A DNA stretch of 64,000 nt from Tieghemiomyces parasiticus (Eukaryota; Kickxellomycota; Dimargaritomycetes; Dimargaritales; Dimargaritaceae), in contig JANBPT010000028.1 in the NCBI GenBank assembly GCA_027575765.1, positions 44,354-108,353 on the forward strand, written 5' to 3'. A model generated the notes under the pieces. That model saw nothing but the letters and a program-made list of their open reading frames with translations. It was not told where the DNA came from and searched no databases. The position numbers and the translations under genes are program-made. This document shows positions 32,880 through 43,888 of this stretch, piece by piece. The stretch's first letter is position 1. Every line of letters begins with the position of its first letter.

Positions 32880-33803
32880 TTTTATTTGTAACGGCATTGT
32901 CTGAGACCTCAGGGTTTGCTAGCTCAGCATATTATGAGCTTACTACCGGGCCAGAGTTCCAAGTAAGTAGGGAGGGCACCAGTTCTGTCGAATGTTCGGG
33001 TCTACGGGATGCACGCCAGACGCTGGCTCTTTTGAGGGTGGATAGGAAGGCTAACTAGCCGACATTTACAAAAAGTGAGGCCTGGTGGATGCCGGGGTCA
33101 CGGCAGGGGAGGGGCCCAATGATAGACCTTGGCCCGACAAAGGAGTCTATCCCCCGTCCTCTCCTTCACCACATTCCGCTGAAAGAAATGCTTATACGTC
33201 GAGCCTTTGTTTTCCGCATCCCGTCGGTTGCAGCTAGGGCTACGGAGTTCGGGTGGTGGAAGAGAAGGAGAGAGCGAGACCCCGGCTGACCCTTATCTCC
33301 AATTGAACAGTATATTGTTTTCACTATTGCGCACCACTCGGACGGACCTTTGCATTCCTTGCCAGGATCATTATGTACAAAGGTTGGCCTTGGTCATCAC
33401 CCACACCAATCCATTGTAACCCTTTAATATGTGACAGCAATAGAAGGCTAATCTAAGTGTATGAGGTCTATCCAAGGGGATGCTTCATCTCTCGTCCGCT
33501 CGTCCACTCACCTCGTTAGCGAGTGGCCTAGCGCCTGCGGGCGGCCCTAAACGTGTCTGCTGTCAACACCAACTGACCACCTTCCCTCACTGCTGCTCAG
33601 CCTCTTTAGAATCGCGATATAGCGGTCCTTGCGTGTACATAAAAGGTGAGCTGCACGACCCCTAGTTATTATCATCTTCATCCATCACTCCCATCTGCTT
33701 CGACATTCTTCAGCACTGCCACTCCACCCTCACCTTTCCTCCTATTCATCCCCATCTGCACCTCCCCTCCTCTACCTTTCCTCCCCCCTTCCAACTCATC
33801 ACC
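32880..33803. other. Intergenic and leader of small secreted gene
   Basis: No gene is visible. From 33660 the plus strand becomes strongly CT-rich up to the next ATG, as expected of a leader; ACATAAAAGG near 33638 could be a TATA element. Confidence 0.35.
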
Positions 33804-34064
33804 ATGCGTTTTACCATCACTTTCTCCCTGCTGGCCGTGTGCGCTATGTTCGCTGTAGTCCAGGCCGCACAGCCGATCAAAAGCACAGAGACTACTAATG
33901 TCGCGAATACTGCCGGCCGGAAAGTTGACGTGACGAACAAGAAACCCACTCAAAAAGAGCGTCACAACGGAAGTCTTAGGGGCCGTGCCGCCCTTCCTCA
34001 TCCCATCAAGACCCAGCGTCCCAGCGCTAATAAGGGCGATAGTGAGAAGATTCTCGTGGAGTAG
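33804..34064 (+). CDS. Small secreted protein, 86 residues
   Basis: The product begins with a signal peptide (MRFTITFSLLAVCAMFAVVQ, then AA) with predicted cleavage after QAA or nearby. The mature part of about 64 residues is polar, Lys/Thr/Asn-rich and without cysteine after the signal. It has basic pairs (GRK, NKK, KER) that could be processing sites. A CT-rich leader with a TATA-like ACATAAAAGG about 165 bases upstream supports transcription. I recognise no family. Small basic secreted proteins of this kind are common in fungi as effectors, peptides or cell-wall factors, so the role is open. Confidence 0.6.
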   Translation: MRFTITFSLLAVCAMFAVVQAAQPIKSTETTNVANTAGRKVDVTNKKPTQKERHNGSLRGRAALPHPIKTQRPSANKGDSEKILVE

Positions 34065-35234
34065 GGGCTCCTTGCAACGCTCTAGCTGCTCACGGCCTCA
34101 TCCGTCTTTTATCTTCCTCCAGGGATCACCAAATCACAGCTTCAACTCCTTAACAGCACTAACCTCCTGGCGCTGATCGGAAATCAGACTGTATTGCTTT
34201 CCATCTAGCCCGGCTCTCGGAGACGGTCTGACTTCCCTCGCAATTTGTGTATATCTGGCAGCCTCCCGCGTTTGGGTATTAATAAAAAATTGTATGTTCG
34301 CCATTTATTGAACTTGGCTGTACTGTACCACCGTGTGGGAATAAGCTCACTTCGATACACTTATTGTGTCCCTGGCAACAACTAGTGGCTGAAAGACAGT
34401 GCGGTAGGCTTAAACTCACTAATAAACGGCTAATAAGCATTTAGGCTTAAACTGGGGGCGTGGATTGTAAATTGGGTGGTAAGCGTCGTTCAATTGAATA
34501 GCGGCTGCTGGGTCTTCTATACTTGAATAACGGCCGGTATCATTCATCGTAGCTATTTAGCCTGGACTAGGGGAATCCAGGACGACAGGCCGTGGCGGAA
34601 CCGGGAGCTGGCAGGAATGTACGGACGGCTAGGTAGCCGTCAGAGCAATAGTAGAGGAAGAGAAGGCACTAGAAGGATAACATGCGACAGTGCCTAGGAA
34701 TGAAGGCGTCGTTCAAAGATCAGTAAGACTGAACGTCGCTAGAAAACGATATAGGGAATATGGTAAAGGAAGGGGGGGGGTTGTAGTAGATATGGGTAAA
34801 GCATGGAACCCGGATAATGAAATCTGCCAAACAGGTAGGTCGTCATTGATCGGAATCAAGCTATGATATGGGGTGTACGGAGGCGTGAATGCGGCATCAA
34901 ACCATGATCCGACGGAATTAACATTGAGAAGTCGCTTCAACCTACCACGCCCCATAGCTACAGTTTTCTCATGGTTGAAGTTCAGCTGGCACTAGGTATA
35001 GCAAAATTCCCCGAGCGGCGATGACGACAGAACTAACCAGGCGAAATCCTGTGAGGGATCTCGGCTTTGTCAGTCAAAGGTAGACTGTATCGTATTGCCA
35101 AAGACATGATGCCCAATTGAATGGCTTTATAAACCATTGCAACGTAAGCGGTTAGGGAAAGGAGGGAGAAATGGACTTAAATAGGGCCAGCAGCGACCAG
35201 CCCCACTCGAAGGTGGCTAAGTACCACTGGGACT
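34065..35234. other. Intergenic, no gene seen
   Basis: An AATAAA-like TTAATAAAAA near 34278 may end the small secreted gene. The rest is unassigned; a frame at 34955-34713 (-) has no coding features. Confidence 0.35.
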
Positions 35235-36913
35235 TTACGTTGGCTTATGCGCGCCCACGGTGGCTATGTCGTCCGTAGACGGAGAGGCCGCTTCGCATTC
35301 ATCCGAATTAGCAGCGGTGGAGCCGTAGCTAGGGGGGCCGCTGAGTCTAGGGCTGCCGCTGGCATCTGGCGCCGTAGCAGGCGGAGTGGGATTGACCAAT
35401 GTCAGGGTCCGGAACACACGCGGGTACATATGGAACAGCCAGCTAACCACAAGACCGCCGATGAATCCCACTGCGTCATTGCTGAAGCCGATCAACAAAC
35501 CGGCCGTCACGACCATGACGCAGAAATCGCGGGTCCGGTCGGCCTCCGTCTCAGGAGTTAGTGGCGGGGTCAGGTGGATCGAGTAGCGGCGGCCAGCCAT
35601 GGCTAACTCGGCGCCGGACATGAAGAGTAGGACCCCGAGGATGGACGACGGGAAGACCTTGAGCAAGGCCACCAGGGAAGCGCCAAACACCACGCCTAGC
35701 ACTAATTTGAACAGACCCAAGACCAGAATACTCACCTCGGTGCGCGCCCCGAACCGGTACTGGCCCGCCAGGCCACCCGAGCCGTGACAGTACGGGATGG
35801 AACCAAAGAGACAGCCCACCACGTTCATCAGGCCCACGGATATGGTGACGCTCTCGATGGTAACGGATCTCTCCGGGAACAGCTCGGCGGCCAGGGCACA
35901 CACGGCAATACCAGAGTTGAGGAGGGTTAGGGGCAACTGCCCTAGCCCCGCTGTGACGAATCCTGTGGTAATGTCGGACCACGCCGGGACGTCCGGCCGC
36001 GGGTAGTGGAACCCGGCGGAGGGTACCGCGATGCGGTCAGGGCCATCGGCAGGTGGCACGGCATAGACGCGGAGCAGGGCCAAGAGAAGTCCGCCAAGGA
36101 AAAGCAGCAGAGCGGTAGGGAACCGTGGATGCCGGTAGAGGGCAAACACTAGGACGAAACTGAGGAGGGCCCACTCGTAATTGTCAAACCACCGCCACTG
36201 CGCGCCACCCCATTGCGGGTGTAGTTTAACCAGGTCCGCTGCCTTGGTCATCAGTTTGATGCCCGTGCCCACCTGGATACCTTTGATGACTGGATAGGGT
36301 GTGTACCGGATCACCAGCCGAATGGTACGAGTGATACCCAAAAGGAGCACGCAGGTGCCGACCCCGATACCAGCCCCAAGGATCTCGTGGGTGGTGAGCG
36401 GTTTAGCCAGGGCCATGGCGGCGATGGCTAGTCATATCAATATAGTGAAGGGCGAGTTGAAAGTCAGGGAAGGCAATCAAAGTGGCCGGATATGATATTA
36501 GTTTTACTTCACGCTCGGAGGGTGTGTGTGGAGGAGGGGAGGGAAGGGGGGTTCCCAAGGGCAATGGTAACTAGGGGATTAACTAAGTAACCGAGGTTCG
36601 GCAAAGCCTTACCCTTCATGGGTTGCACGCACATGGGTATCCGAAAGTGCAGCCCCGTGGCGATATTCCAGAGCCCACCAAAAATCAACGAGGAGGTGAG
36701 GGATATTTGATCGGTCACCGAGAGGGACACGAGGATGGGTACTAACGTTCCGAGGTCTCCGAGGCTACCACTCACCTCCTGCCAGGTCAAATGGTGCCAG
36801 TAATAGCGGAGCCGCTGGGACACCGACCGGTGTGCCTTTTGCCAGTGGGTTGGTGCAGGGTGGCCAAGTTCGGGCTCCCGCTCGGCGTTGACCGGCAACA
36901 CAGGGAAGCTCAT
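35235..36913 (-). CDS. Molybdate transporter, MOT1 family
   Basis: Two exons, 36913-36613 and 36427-35235, join across a GGTAAGG..GACTAG intron of 185 bases. The junction reads VQPMK-AIAAMALAKPLTTH, exactly where the family has its VQPMKAIAA motif. The product has about 497 residues and many hydrophobic segments. It opens with the signature EVSGSLGDLGTLVPILVSLS and continues with YPVIKGIQVGTGIKLMTKA. The family is related to SulP sulfate carriers and performs high-affinity molybdate uptake at the plasma or organelle membrane. The C-terminal 60 residues are Ser/Pro-rich and probably cytosolic. Molybdate supply would serve Moco enzymes such as nitrate reductase or sulfite oxidase; none is encoded here. 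Confidence 0.9.
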
Positions 36914-37860
36914 AGTGGAGGCGGGGATAAATATCGACTGGCTATAGTTTGGCAGTCAGCCGTGGTATATAGGGTGGTTGGCCAAATAGAAGAGGGTAGG
37001 GTCGAGTCACTGCGCCAGGAAGGCGGGAATATGAGTGCCGAACGGCGTGGCCGGAAGGGTATAGGTGGCGGTTAAGGTCGAAGGGCAAATGAGGCAGTAA
37101 TGGTTAGCAAGGCAGCTAACGAAGTAAGGCCAAACTGTTGTCTTTTCCTACCTGCTGTTCTAGGGACCGCGGGAGTGAAGTGAAAGGACTGGGAAGGGGT
37201 GCTCAATCGTGTAACAGTGAGGCGCGGAGGGCTAGTGGTACCAAAGCGGACGCGCCACTGAGCGGCCGTGGGCCAGATGACCTCGACAGGCGTGGGGCAA
37301 AAGACAATCCACTCTGCCATGAAGGAGTTGACTGGCGCTGCCTGAACGTGTGAACTGTCATGGATTAGGCCGGCCAAGGGCGGACTAGGACACTCATTGG
37401 TGCGGGGAGGTTAGCCACACTTGCTGCAGAGGCCAAGGGGTTTCTTGGGGACTGTATCCTACTGGAGATTGAATGAATAGTGTTGTAGTCGACTGATAGG
37501 AGCCCATAATTAAGCCAGAGACAACACCCTGGCTAAGTCAAAAATAATTTGGAGGCAGTCCTCCAACGCAAATCCCATAATAGGCCGCCCTACTGTGATT
37601 ACAGCCTAATTCGTATAAATTGAGGGGCAGCCGCCATCATGGGATACCCGTATTTTCGTCCCGGTACTCACCGTACTCATCGGATAATTCTTTCGCCTTT
37701 TACTAAAGAATTCCGTTCGGTGGGTACATCCTAACGGGACTTGACCCAATTTTTTTTGACTGTGTTCCTCTCAGAGACACAGTCACCCTTTCTATAAAGC
37801 AAATATGAAACTATTCAGCGCAGTCGACAGGGACTGGGTGAACCCGCTAGGCATAGCGAG
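36914..37860. other. Intergenic upstream of the transporter
   Basis: No supported gene. A 101-codon frame at 37377-37072 (-) has no start context or recognisable features. A T8 run lies at 37750-37757. Confidence 0.35.
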
Positions 37861-38053
37861 TTAATGCCGAGACTCGATGACGACCACATGTGCAACCAGG
37901 CCGCGCAGACCCCTCTCATCCATGCTGGCAAGGATGCCTAGCTGCAGTCGACAATCCATCAGCATATCTGGTGCATCTTTGTTGGCCCAGATGAGCCCTG
38001 CTACCGTCGCATATAGCACTGATTCCGACTCTCTGGGGCTCCCTAACGCCGTG
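37861..38053 (-). CDS. Candidate terminal exon, possibly roadblock/LAMTOR2-like
   Basis: From an acceptor TTCATTGCCGCAG the frame runs 65 codons to TAA at 37863-37861. It looks coding: SVLYATVAGLIWANKDAP, MLMDCRLQLG and GLRGLVAHVVVIESRH. The ATVAG.IWAN...MLMDC pattern recalls LAMTOR2/roadblock proteins (AxIxxxIWxxY...LMDCxxG) of the Ragulator/EGO complex that anchors Rag GTPases at the vacuole. I could not find convincing upstream exons; a frame ending near 38155 (NDGAPSTLSLLGV) might be one. Treat the family guess as weak and the exon itself as plausible. Confidence 0.3.
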
Positions 38054-38061
38054 CTGCGGCA

Positions 38062-38844
38062 ATGAACATCAAAACACCCCGAGCCGTGAATGAGCTGACG
38101 TAAACCAACAGATGCGACTAGCGTGTGTATAGACGCCCAAGAGGGACAGAGTGCTTGGGGCGCCGTCGTTGGTCTCGCGCATTGGATCAGGGGTTCCCCA
38201 AACTAGCGCGACATTGACATATATATATGTATATATCTGATTCCTAGGCTGGCCTTTTTCCTTATTCCAGTCTGGCGACAACTAACCTTTGTCTCAACCC
38301 CACTATCTGAACATGGTCTCCGCACTGGGCCACTCGACATTTACATATCCATGCCAAGTTATTAGAGACAGCGTTAACTTTTCCTGCCCAGTTCAACGCT
38401 ATTGGTTTAGGTCGCCGTTCGATTCATACCCGCTTTGCGACTAAGCCCTGCTAAGGCCCAGTTGTAGACTTTATTGGCTGCTTGCCACTCTGTCTGATCC
38501 ACTCCACCTTCCGTCACCTCGAGAGCAGCCTTACACTCGAACCCCTTCAGCTTAACACGCGTCATCGGGGGAGGGACAAGCCAGCCGATTCACCTCGGAC
38601 CACAATCCCCTAATCCGAGAATACGCCCAGTCTCCCCAGTGCACTCAGATCAGCGTTTCACCCTCTTCCCTCACACAAACTGAATTCCGTCTGCACGCTG
38701 CCTGCCTACCTTACCTGCCATTGATTAGCCGCGCACTCTCTTCTGTATACGCCATTTCCCTACGCCCATAACCCCATTTCTTTGCATCCGTTCTTTACGC
38801 CCTTTAAAAGTAGACGACAGCCTGCCGACCCACACCTATTCGCC
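38062..38844. other. Intergenic: promoter of LETM1 gene
   Basis: A short TA-rich run lies at 38218-38236. The last 200 bases are pyrimidine-rich and lead into the LETM1 start. Confidence 0.35.
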
Positions 38845-41381
38845 ATGTCTGCCCTATTCCGGCTGAGCGCCCGTGCCCTTCCTCCCATGCGGAGTCCCGC
38901 CGTGACCCAACGTCTCGTCTCGCCGCTAGGTAGGTTCTCCGGGCCAAATGAGCACCCTAGCGATTGGGCCCCGGTAGTTGTGAAGCGAAGAAAAAAAGGC
39001 CTGCTCCCTGTACCGACCACTCTTTCTAACGCCGGTAATATTGTTTTGACTGTCCCCGTTCTTTCATACCCAGGGATGGCCCAGGGTTCCGCCTGGCACC
39101 GGAGTTCGGGTGTACCGATCCTCGTCGTACTGCCCCTGCGCATGACCCGACCATTCGGTAGTACCCCATTGTATCGCCAGCAGCAGCCCACCCCCACGGC
39201 CCACAAACCCAAGGAGGCCAGCCAACCCCCCGAGCCCACGCCTTCAGGCCCCAGCGGCGCTACTGCCGCCTCAAAAACCGGGACTAACGGCCAGGCCACC
39301 CTTGGCAAGGAGCTGGAGGAGACGGTCGATCAGGCCCTCGCTACCGCCGACATTAAACCCGTTGTACCGGCCTCAGCCGCGCCAGTGGCCAAGAAGCCTA
39401 TCATGCAGCGCATCAAGGATGAGCTACACCACATGTGGGACGGAACCAAACTGTTGGCCCTGGAGACACGCATCTCGACCAAGCTTCTGTACCGGATGGC
39501 AAAGGGCCATACGCTGTCCCGCCGTGAGCAACGTCAGGTAAGCTCGGGCTTATTGTTTTCTTTGGTACCATTGGCCGTACTGTACTTCATTATCGATCCA
39601 CTGGCTTAAACTAATATTGTCTGCGGACTACCCTTTGACCCCCATCTCCTTCCCAATATCGATTGCCGCCCCCTCCCTCCTTCCCTCCCTTGCCTACCTC
39701 ACTCTAGCTGAGCCGAACCTCTAAAGACCTCCTGCGCCTGATTCCTTTCAGCTTCTTCGTGATTGTACCATTCATGGAGCTCCTCCTACCGGTGGCACTA
39801 TGGATCTTCCCCAACATGCTACCCAGCACCTTCGAGACTAAGAAGACACAGGAGGACAACCGCCGTAAGCTCCTTAAGGTTCGCATGGAGGTCAGCAAGT
39901 TCCTGCGTGAAACCATGGCCGAGTCTGCCAAGGCCCGCCACGCCGACGACCAGAACGTTGACCACGTCGTCGAGCTCTTTCACAAGGTGAGTTTTTTTTG
40001 TTTTGAAGGGTTCCTTGCGTGCTGACATTGGGCTGTTGTTGACCACACGCGTGTCCCTCCATCGTTTTTGGTGCTAACCCCCTTTCGTATCTTCTCTTGC
40101 CCTGTACCGATTTCCTCCGCTTACCAGGTCCGCTCCTCCGGCGACCTGGCCACTACCGAGAACCTACTCAAGGTGGCGCAGGCCTTCGAGGAGGACTTCA
40201 CCCTAGACAATTTGTCGCGCCCACAGCTGGTCAGCATCTGCCGCTACATGAACTTGGGTGTTTATGGCCTGGACAACATGCTGCGCAACCGCATCCGGAA
40301 CCAGATGAAATTTATTCGCGCGGACGACCGGGTAAGTACTACGGTTTTGGCGAAGTGCCTAATTTTCTGGCCCCAGTGGGCTACCATGTTATCTGCAGCC
40401 ACCATTGGCACTCCGACGCACTCCGATCATTGCCACTCCGCTTAGGCATAACCTCTTCCTTCCGCGCACAAATTAACGGGACTGCGCTAACTTGATCATA
40501 TTCACCCCCCCCTCCTTTCCCCTTCCCTCTTACCTTTTCCACCACAGATGATCAAATCCGAGGGTGTCGACTCTCTGACTATCCCCGAGCTACAGTCGGC
40601 CTGTAGCGCGCGCGGGATGCGCGCGCTGGGTGTATCCCCCGCGCGGCTCCGCAGCGAGCTAAAGCAGTGGTTAGACCTGCACCTCAACCATAAGGTCCCC
40701 ATGACCATCTTGATTTTGATGCGCGCCTTCGCCATCTCCAACAGCGACTCGGCCACCTTGTCGCCCGATGTCCTGCAGGCCACCCTATCGTCACTGCCCG
40801 ACAACTTGGTAAGTATTTTTAGGCCCAACGCGTTGACTCGCGGGGTATGGCCAGGTCACCCGCAGGCCGTTTTTTTTGGGCTGGACCGTAGAAGGTTGGC
40901 TGTAGAGCCGGTCTTCGTTCATCCTGCTGGCACACTCCTTTCTTAGATTACAAGGAGGGTACTGGCGATGGACCAGCTAAGTGGAGGCGTTTACGTTCTG
41001 TCCCCAAGGGTTCCGCCCGCAGTATATTATCGAGCTGCGATATATTCATGTCACACTCTCTCTCCACCCCTCCCCTACTCTATTGTTTCGCTCTCCCTAA
41101 CCCCCTGCAACTTTGTTTCTCTTACTTCTCCCCCCTCTAACTCACCTTGCCATCCACTCTACCAGCTGAGCGAGGCCGAATTGAAGGTCTCGGAAGCCCA
41201 GGGTAAGGCCACCAACAAGCAGAAGCTGGCCGTCCTGGAACAACAGGAGGACCTGATTGAGGACGAACATGAGCAGGAGCAGCGCGACGAGGAGAACCGG
41301 CAGAAATCTGATGACAAAGCGAAGCGTCCCAGCGCTACCACTGAATCCAAGGACGATAAGGACAAGCCCAAGCAGGCTTGA
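38845..41381 (+). CDS. LETM1: LETM1/MDM38 mitochondrial inner-membrane protein
   Basis: Exons 38845-39537, 39708-39986, 40128-40331, 40548-40808 and 41166-41381 are all phase 0 with clean GTAAGT-type donors and CAG/TAG acceptors, giving about 550 residues. The family acts in mitochondrial K+/H+ exchange and in coupling ribosomes to the inner membrane. The start [20 protein letters not shown] is a typical mitochondrial presequence. Hallmarks are [19 protein letters not shown] across the first junction, the single membrane span [20 protein letters not shown], and the ribosome-binding-like domain [20 protein letters not shown], then [13 protein letters not shown]. The tail is a charged coiled coil. 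One more intron is possible inside exon 1 (38930-39073, 144 bases, GTAGGT..CCCAG with TTCTAAC). It keeps the frame, so the protein could be 502 residues. Confidence 0.93.
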
Positions 41382-41710
41382 AACGGACGATTTGTATGAC
41401 TCTCCCATCCCCACATGACAACAGTTCATTACGCTAGACTTAAGCCAGATACCAACACGCGTGACATCATATATACCCTTTAAGAGACGAGTAAACAAAA
41501 TATGCCCCAAGTATAGCAAATCAGCGAACACGTTAGGTTAGGATGCATAGGTATGACCGGTTACGTCTCTGGCTATATTGTTGGTGTAGTAGAAATTGTT
41601 TGTTTAACTATTCTGTTTACGGGGGAGGGTAGTTTGGCCAATTGAATCCCATAGTTTACAGCTGTCTGATCCAAATCCCCTATATTTTACCCATGCATAA
41701 TTATCTCTAG

Positions 41711-42016
41711 TCATAATGGCTTATCGCCGCCCATTGGCGGTGCCGGGTCCATTGGATCGGCGTCCAACGCAGCATACTCGTCCGCCATGGCCCGGTAAAG
41801 CCGCGAACGGGCGTAGCTGGCGGTCGAGGGGCTGGCGGCGAGTGCCGTGAACCGGTGTGCCTCGGTGAGCAGAGACGTGAACACGGTGCGCTCTTGACGG
41901 GCCATCGTGTCGGAGGTGGTGTCGGACCGGGGAATATGGTCACCCGTCGAATGAGCTTGCGAGTCGCCCGCGGCGGCGGTGCTGGTAGACCGCTGTGGTG
42001 GCATGCGAGCAGACAT
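41711..42016 (-). CDS. Small hypothetical protein, 101 residues
   Basis: The frame from the Met at 42016 encodes a polar N-terminal third (SARMPPQRSTSTAAAGD) and a helical, Ala/Arg-rich centre (VFTSLLTEAHRFTALAA, then SYARSRLYRAMADEYAALD), ending in an acidic-Pro tail. The centre looks like real protein, but I recognise no family. It has no signal peptide or membrane segment. It converges with LETM1 with a 330-base gap. A poly-A/T-rich stretch (42054-42070) lies just upstream on its strand. Confidence 0.4.
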   Translation of the reverse strand: MSARMPPQRSTSTAAAGDSQAHSTGDHIPRSDTTSDTMARQERTVFTSLLTEAHRFTALAASPSTASYARSRLYRAMADEYAALDADPMDPAPPMGGDKPL

Positions 42017-43446
42017 TAGCAGAATTGGGAAGAAGTTCGGGAAAGTGTGGGGGGGGAAAGAAAAAAAAAACTGCGGAATGCTAACAGACAACATTCGGGA
42101 GCAAGTCGAATGTGTAACGTAAGGCTGGACTAGAGTTTACAGATTCCTCCCCCCTCCCTCCAAATTGGTCCGGCCTATCGATTCGATAGGTTTGGTTACC
42201 TTAACCTTAACACTATCATTGTTAGAGAGTTTGTTCGCTACTGACCCATTCCCGTGGTTTCAGTTGATGGGAGAGCGAAGGGTTGGCGTGGAAGTAGCCA
42301 TCCGGGATACCAGTCTGATTTTATTATACGGCCTATCGCTGACAAGTAGAGTGTACCACGCTTGCACTTAATTCACAGTCCTCGTGCGGTTATTGAATTA
42401 CCTCCCAAATAGGTTAAAACGTACACCTGCCGGACTCACGGATCACCTCGCACGCCGCATTAATATAGTGAGTGGCCAGTTGCTAGACTACAGCACGCTG
42501 CATAGGCGGTGATTTTCTGGTGAACAATACTATGAGTGCAGCCGTAGTGAGATGCTCAACTCGGCTTCCTTCCTAGCTCGGCGCGGGCCAAGGGGTAGGA
42601 AAATCATGCTCCATACCAACGTTTTCCCAGCCGCTCCGCTCCATATAGGTACATCCTACAGCCCAGGCGTCTAGTGGGCCACACCAGCATTAGGGACAGT
42701 GGGGCATTCTAGTGCGGCTACTGGTACTACCCGGCTTCAGCCTCGACTTGGTTAGCTAGAGACAATGTCGACTGGCCGCTCCTTCCGCCATCCCTCCTCG
42801 CTGCTCTTTCCTTACACCCCTTGCAACCCTGCCCCCCTCCAGTTTGTTTGCCACCACAAGTGTTGAGAGCCCCTTCTCAGCAGCGCCTTGCTGTTCGCAG
42901 GCTGATAATCCCTTGGAGCCCCCACCCCCATACGCTCCACACCCTGATCCAGTCTTACCGTCAAGGCCTCCGGGATGGCCCCATTAATTCAACAGGGTGA
43001 CCTAAAACAGGCACCCACACACTGGGTCCATCCCATGTGAAAACAGCCCACACGGCTGCCCGCAGCAGTCACTGCTTCTTCCACTACCCACGCTGCCATC
43101 CAGCGCAGCCAATCAAGTGCCTCTGTCGGCGCTCCAGGTGACAGGGGGACTTGAAGGCATGGCTGAACCCAGCCAAGGCTCGCCGCCCAAACGGGATCGC
43201 TGACGGGCTGTCCCGGAGCGAACAAGGTAAGAAGGCCATTTGAGCAGGAGGACAAGGGGTGGCGACGCGTGGGCCTGTGCGACCCAATCGCTAAGGTCCT
43301 GCCGGCCTCACTCGCTCTACTCGACCCATGGGGTGCAACACCAGCGTGGGCCTCTCTCCGGCCCCAACCCAACCCACCTATCAGCTGCCCCGATCGGCGC
43401 GCAGCCCCAGTCGCCTCTTCCAACGTCTCCCTTTAGATACCTCTAT
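42017..43446. other. Intergenic, no gene seen
   Basis: Weak frames near 43.0-43.4 kb on both strands follow base composition only. I see no repeat or RNA gene. Confidence 0.35.
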
Positions 43447-43888
43447 ACGTATATAACCATGCCCGCGTGTCCCGGGGCGGCCTCGGTACGATCCGTGTTA
43501 TCCTCCTACCCGACGATTGTGCTTTGGCCCCAACCGCCCTATCCCCCACACCTCCCCTGTGCTTTCAGACCGTCTCGACCTTTCTTGATCCACTTGATTG
43601 TCGATTCGTGGCGTGTGTACCGCATCCCTCCCTTCATCTTTTCCCGTCTTCCGGGTCTCACCCTACACGACGGTCTTGTCACCTTTTTTTTCAGCCCCAG
43701 GTTTCAAATCCGACTTCACTTGGCTATCCGAATTGCCCGGGCCTTCGCTTTACTCCACCTTATTTCTGATCTCACGATCCACGCTTGTTTACAGCCCGGT
43801 TAGTGAACTCCACTCTCTTTTTTTGCCGTGGCCTCCGTACACTTGAGGTAACCCGCGACACTTCTTCCCACCCCTACTTTCAACCGCT
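43447..43888 (+). promoter_or_regulatory. Leader/promoter region of 5-aminolevulinate synthase
   Basis: A TATA-like GTATATAA sits near 43449-43456. Between it and the ALAS start lie about 430 bases with an open 114-codon frame (ATG 43459, stop by 43803) and a strong acceptor-like T8CAG ending near 43695. An untranslated leader intron or a regulatory upstream ORF is possible; the sequence does not decide between them. Confidence 0.35.

Noticed and set aside
37072..37377. 101-codon minus-strand frame
   Set aside because: No family, start context or splice evidence.
42989..43423. 144-codon minus-strand frame before ALAS
   Set aside because: No homology, no promoter or splice support, and composition like the surrounding spacer.
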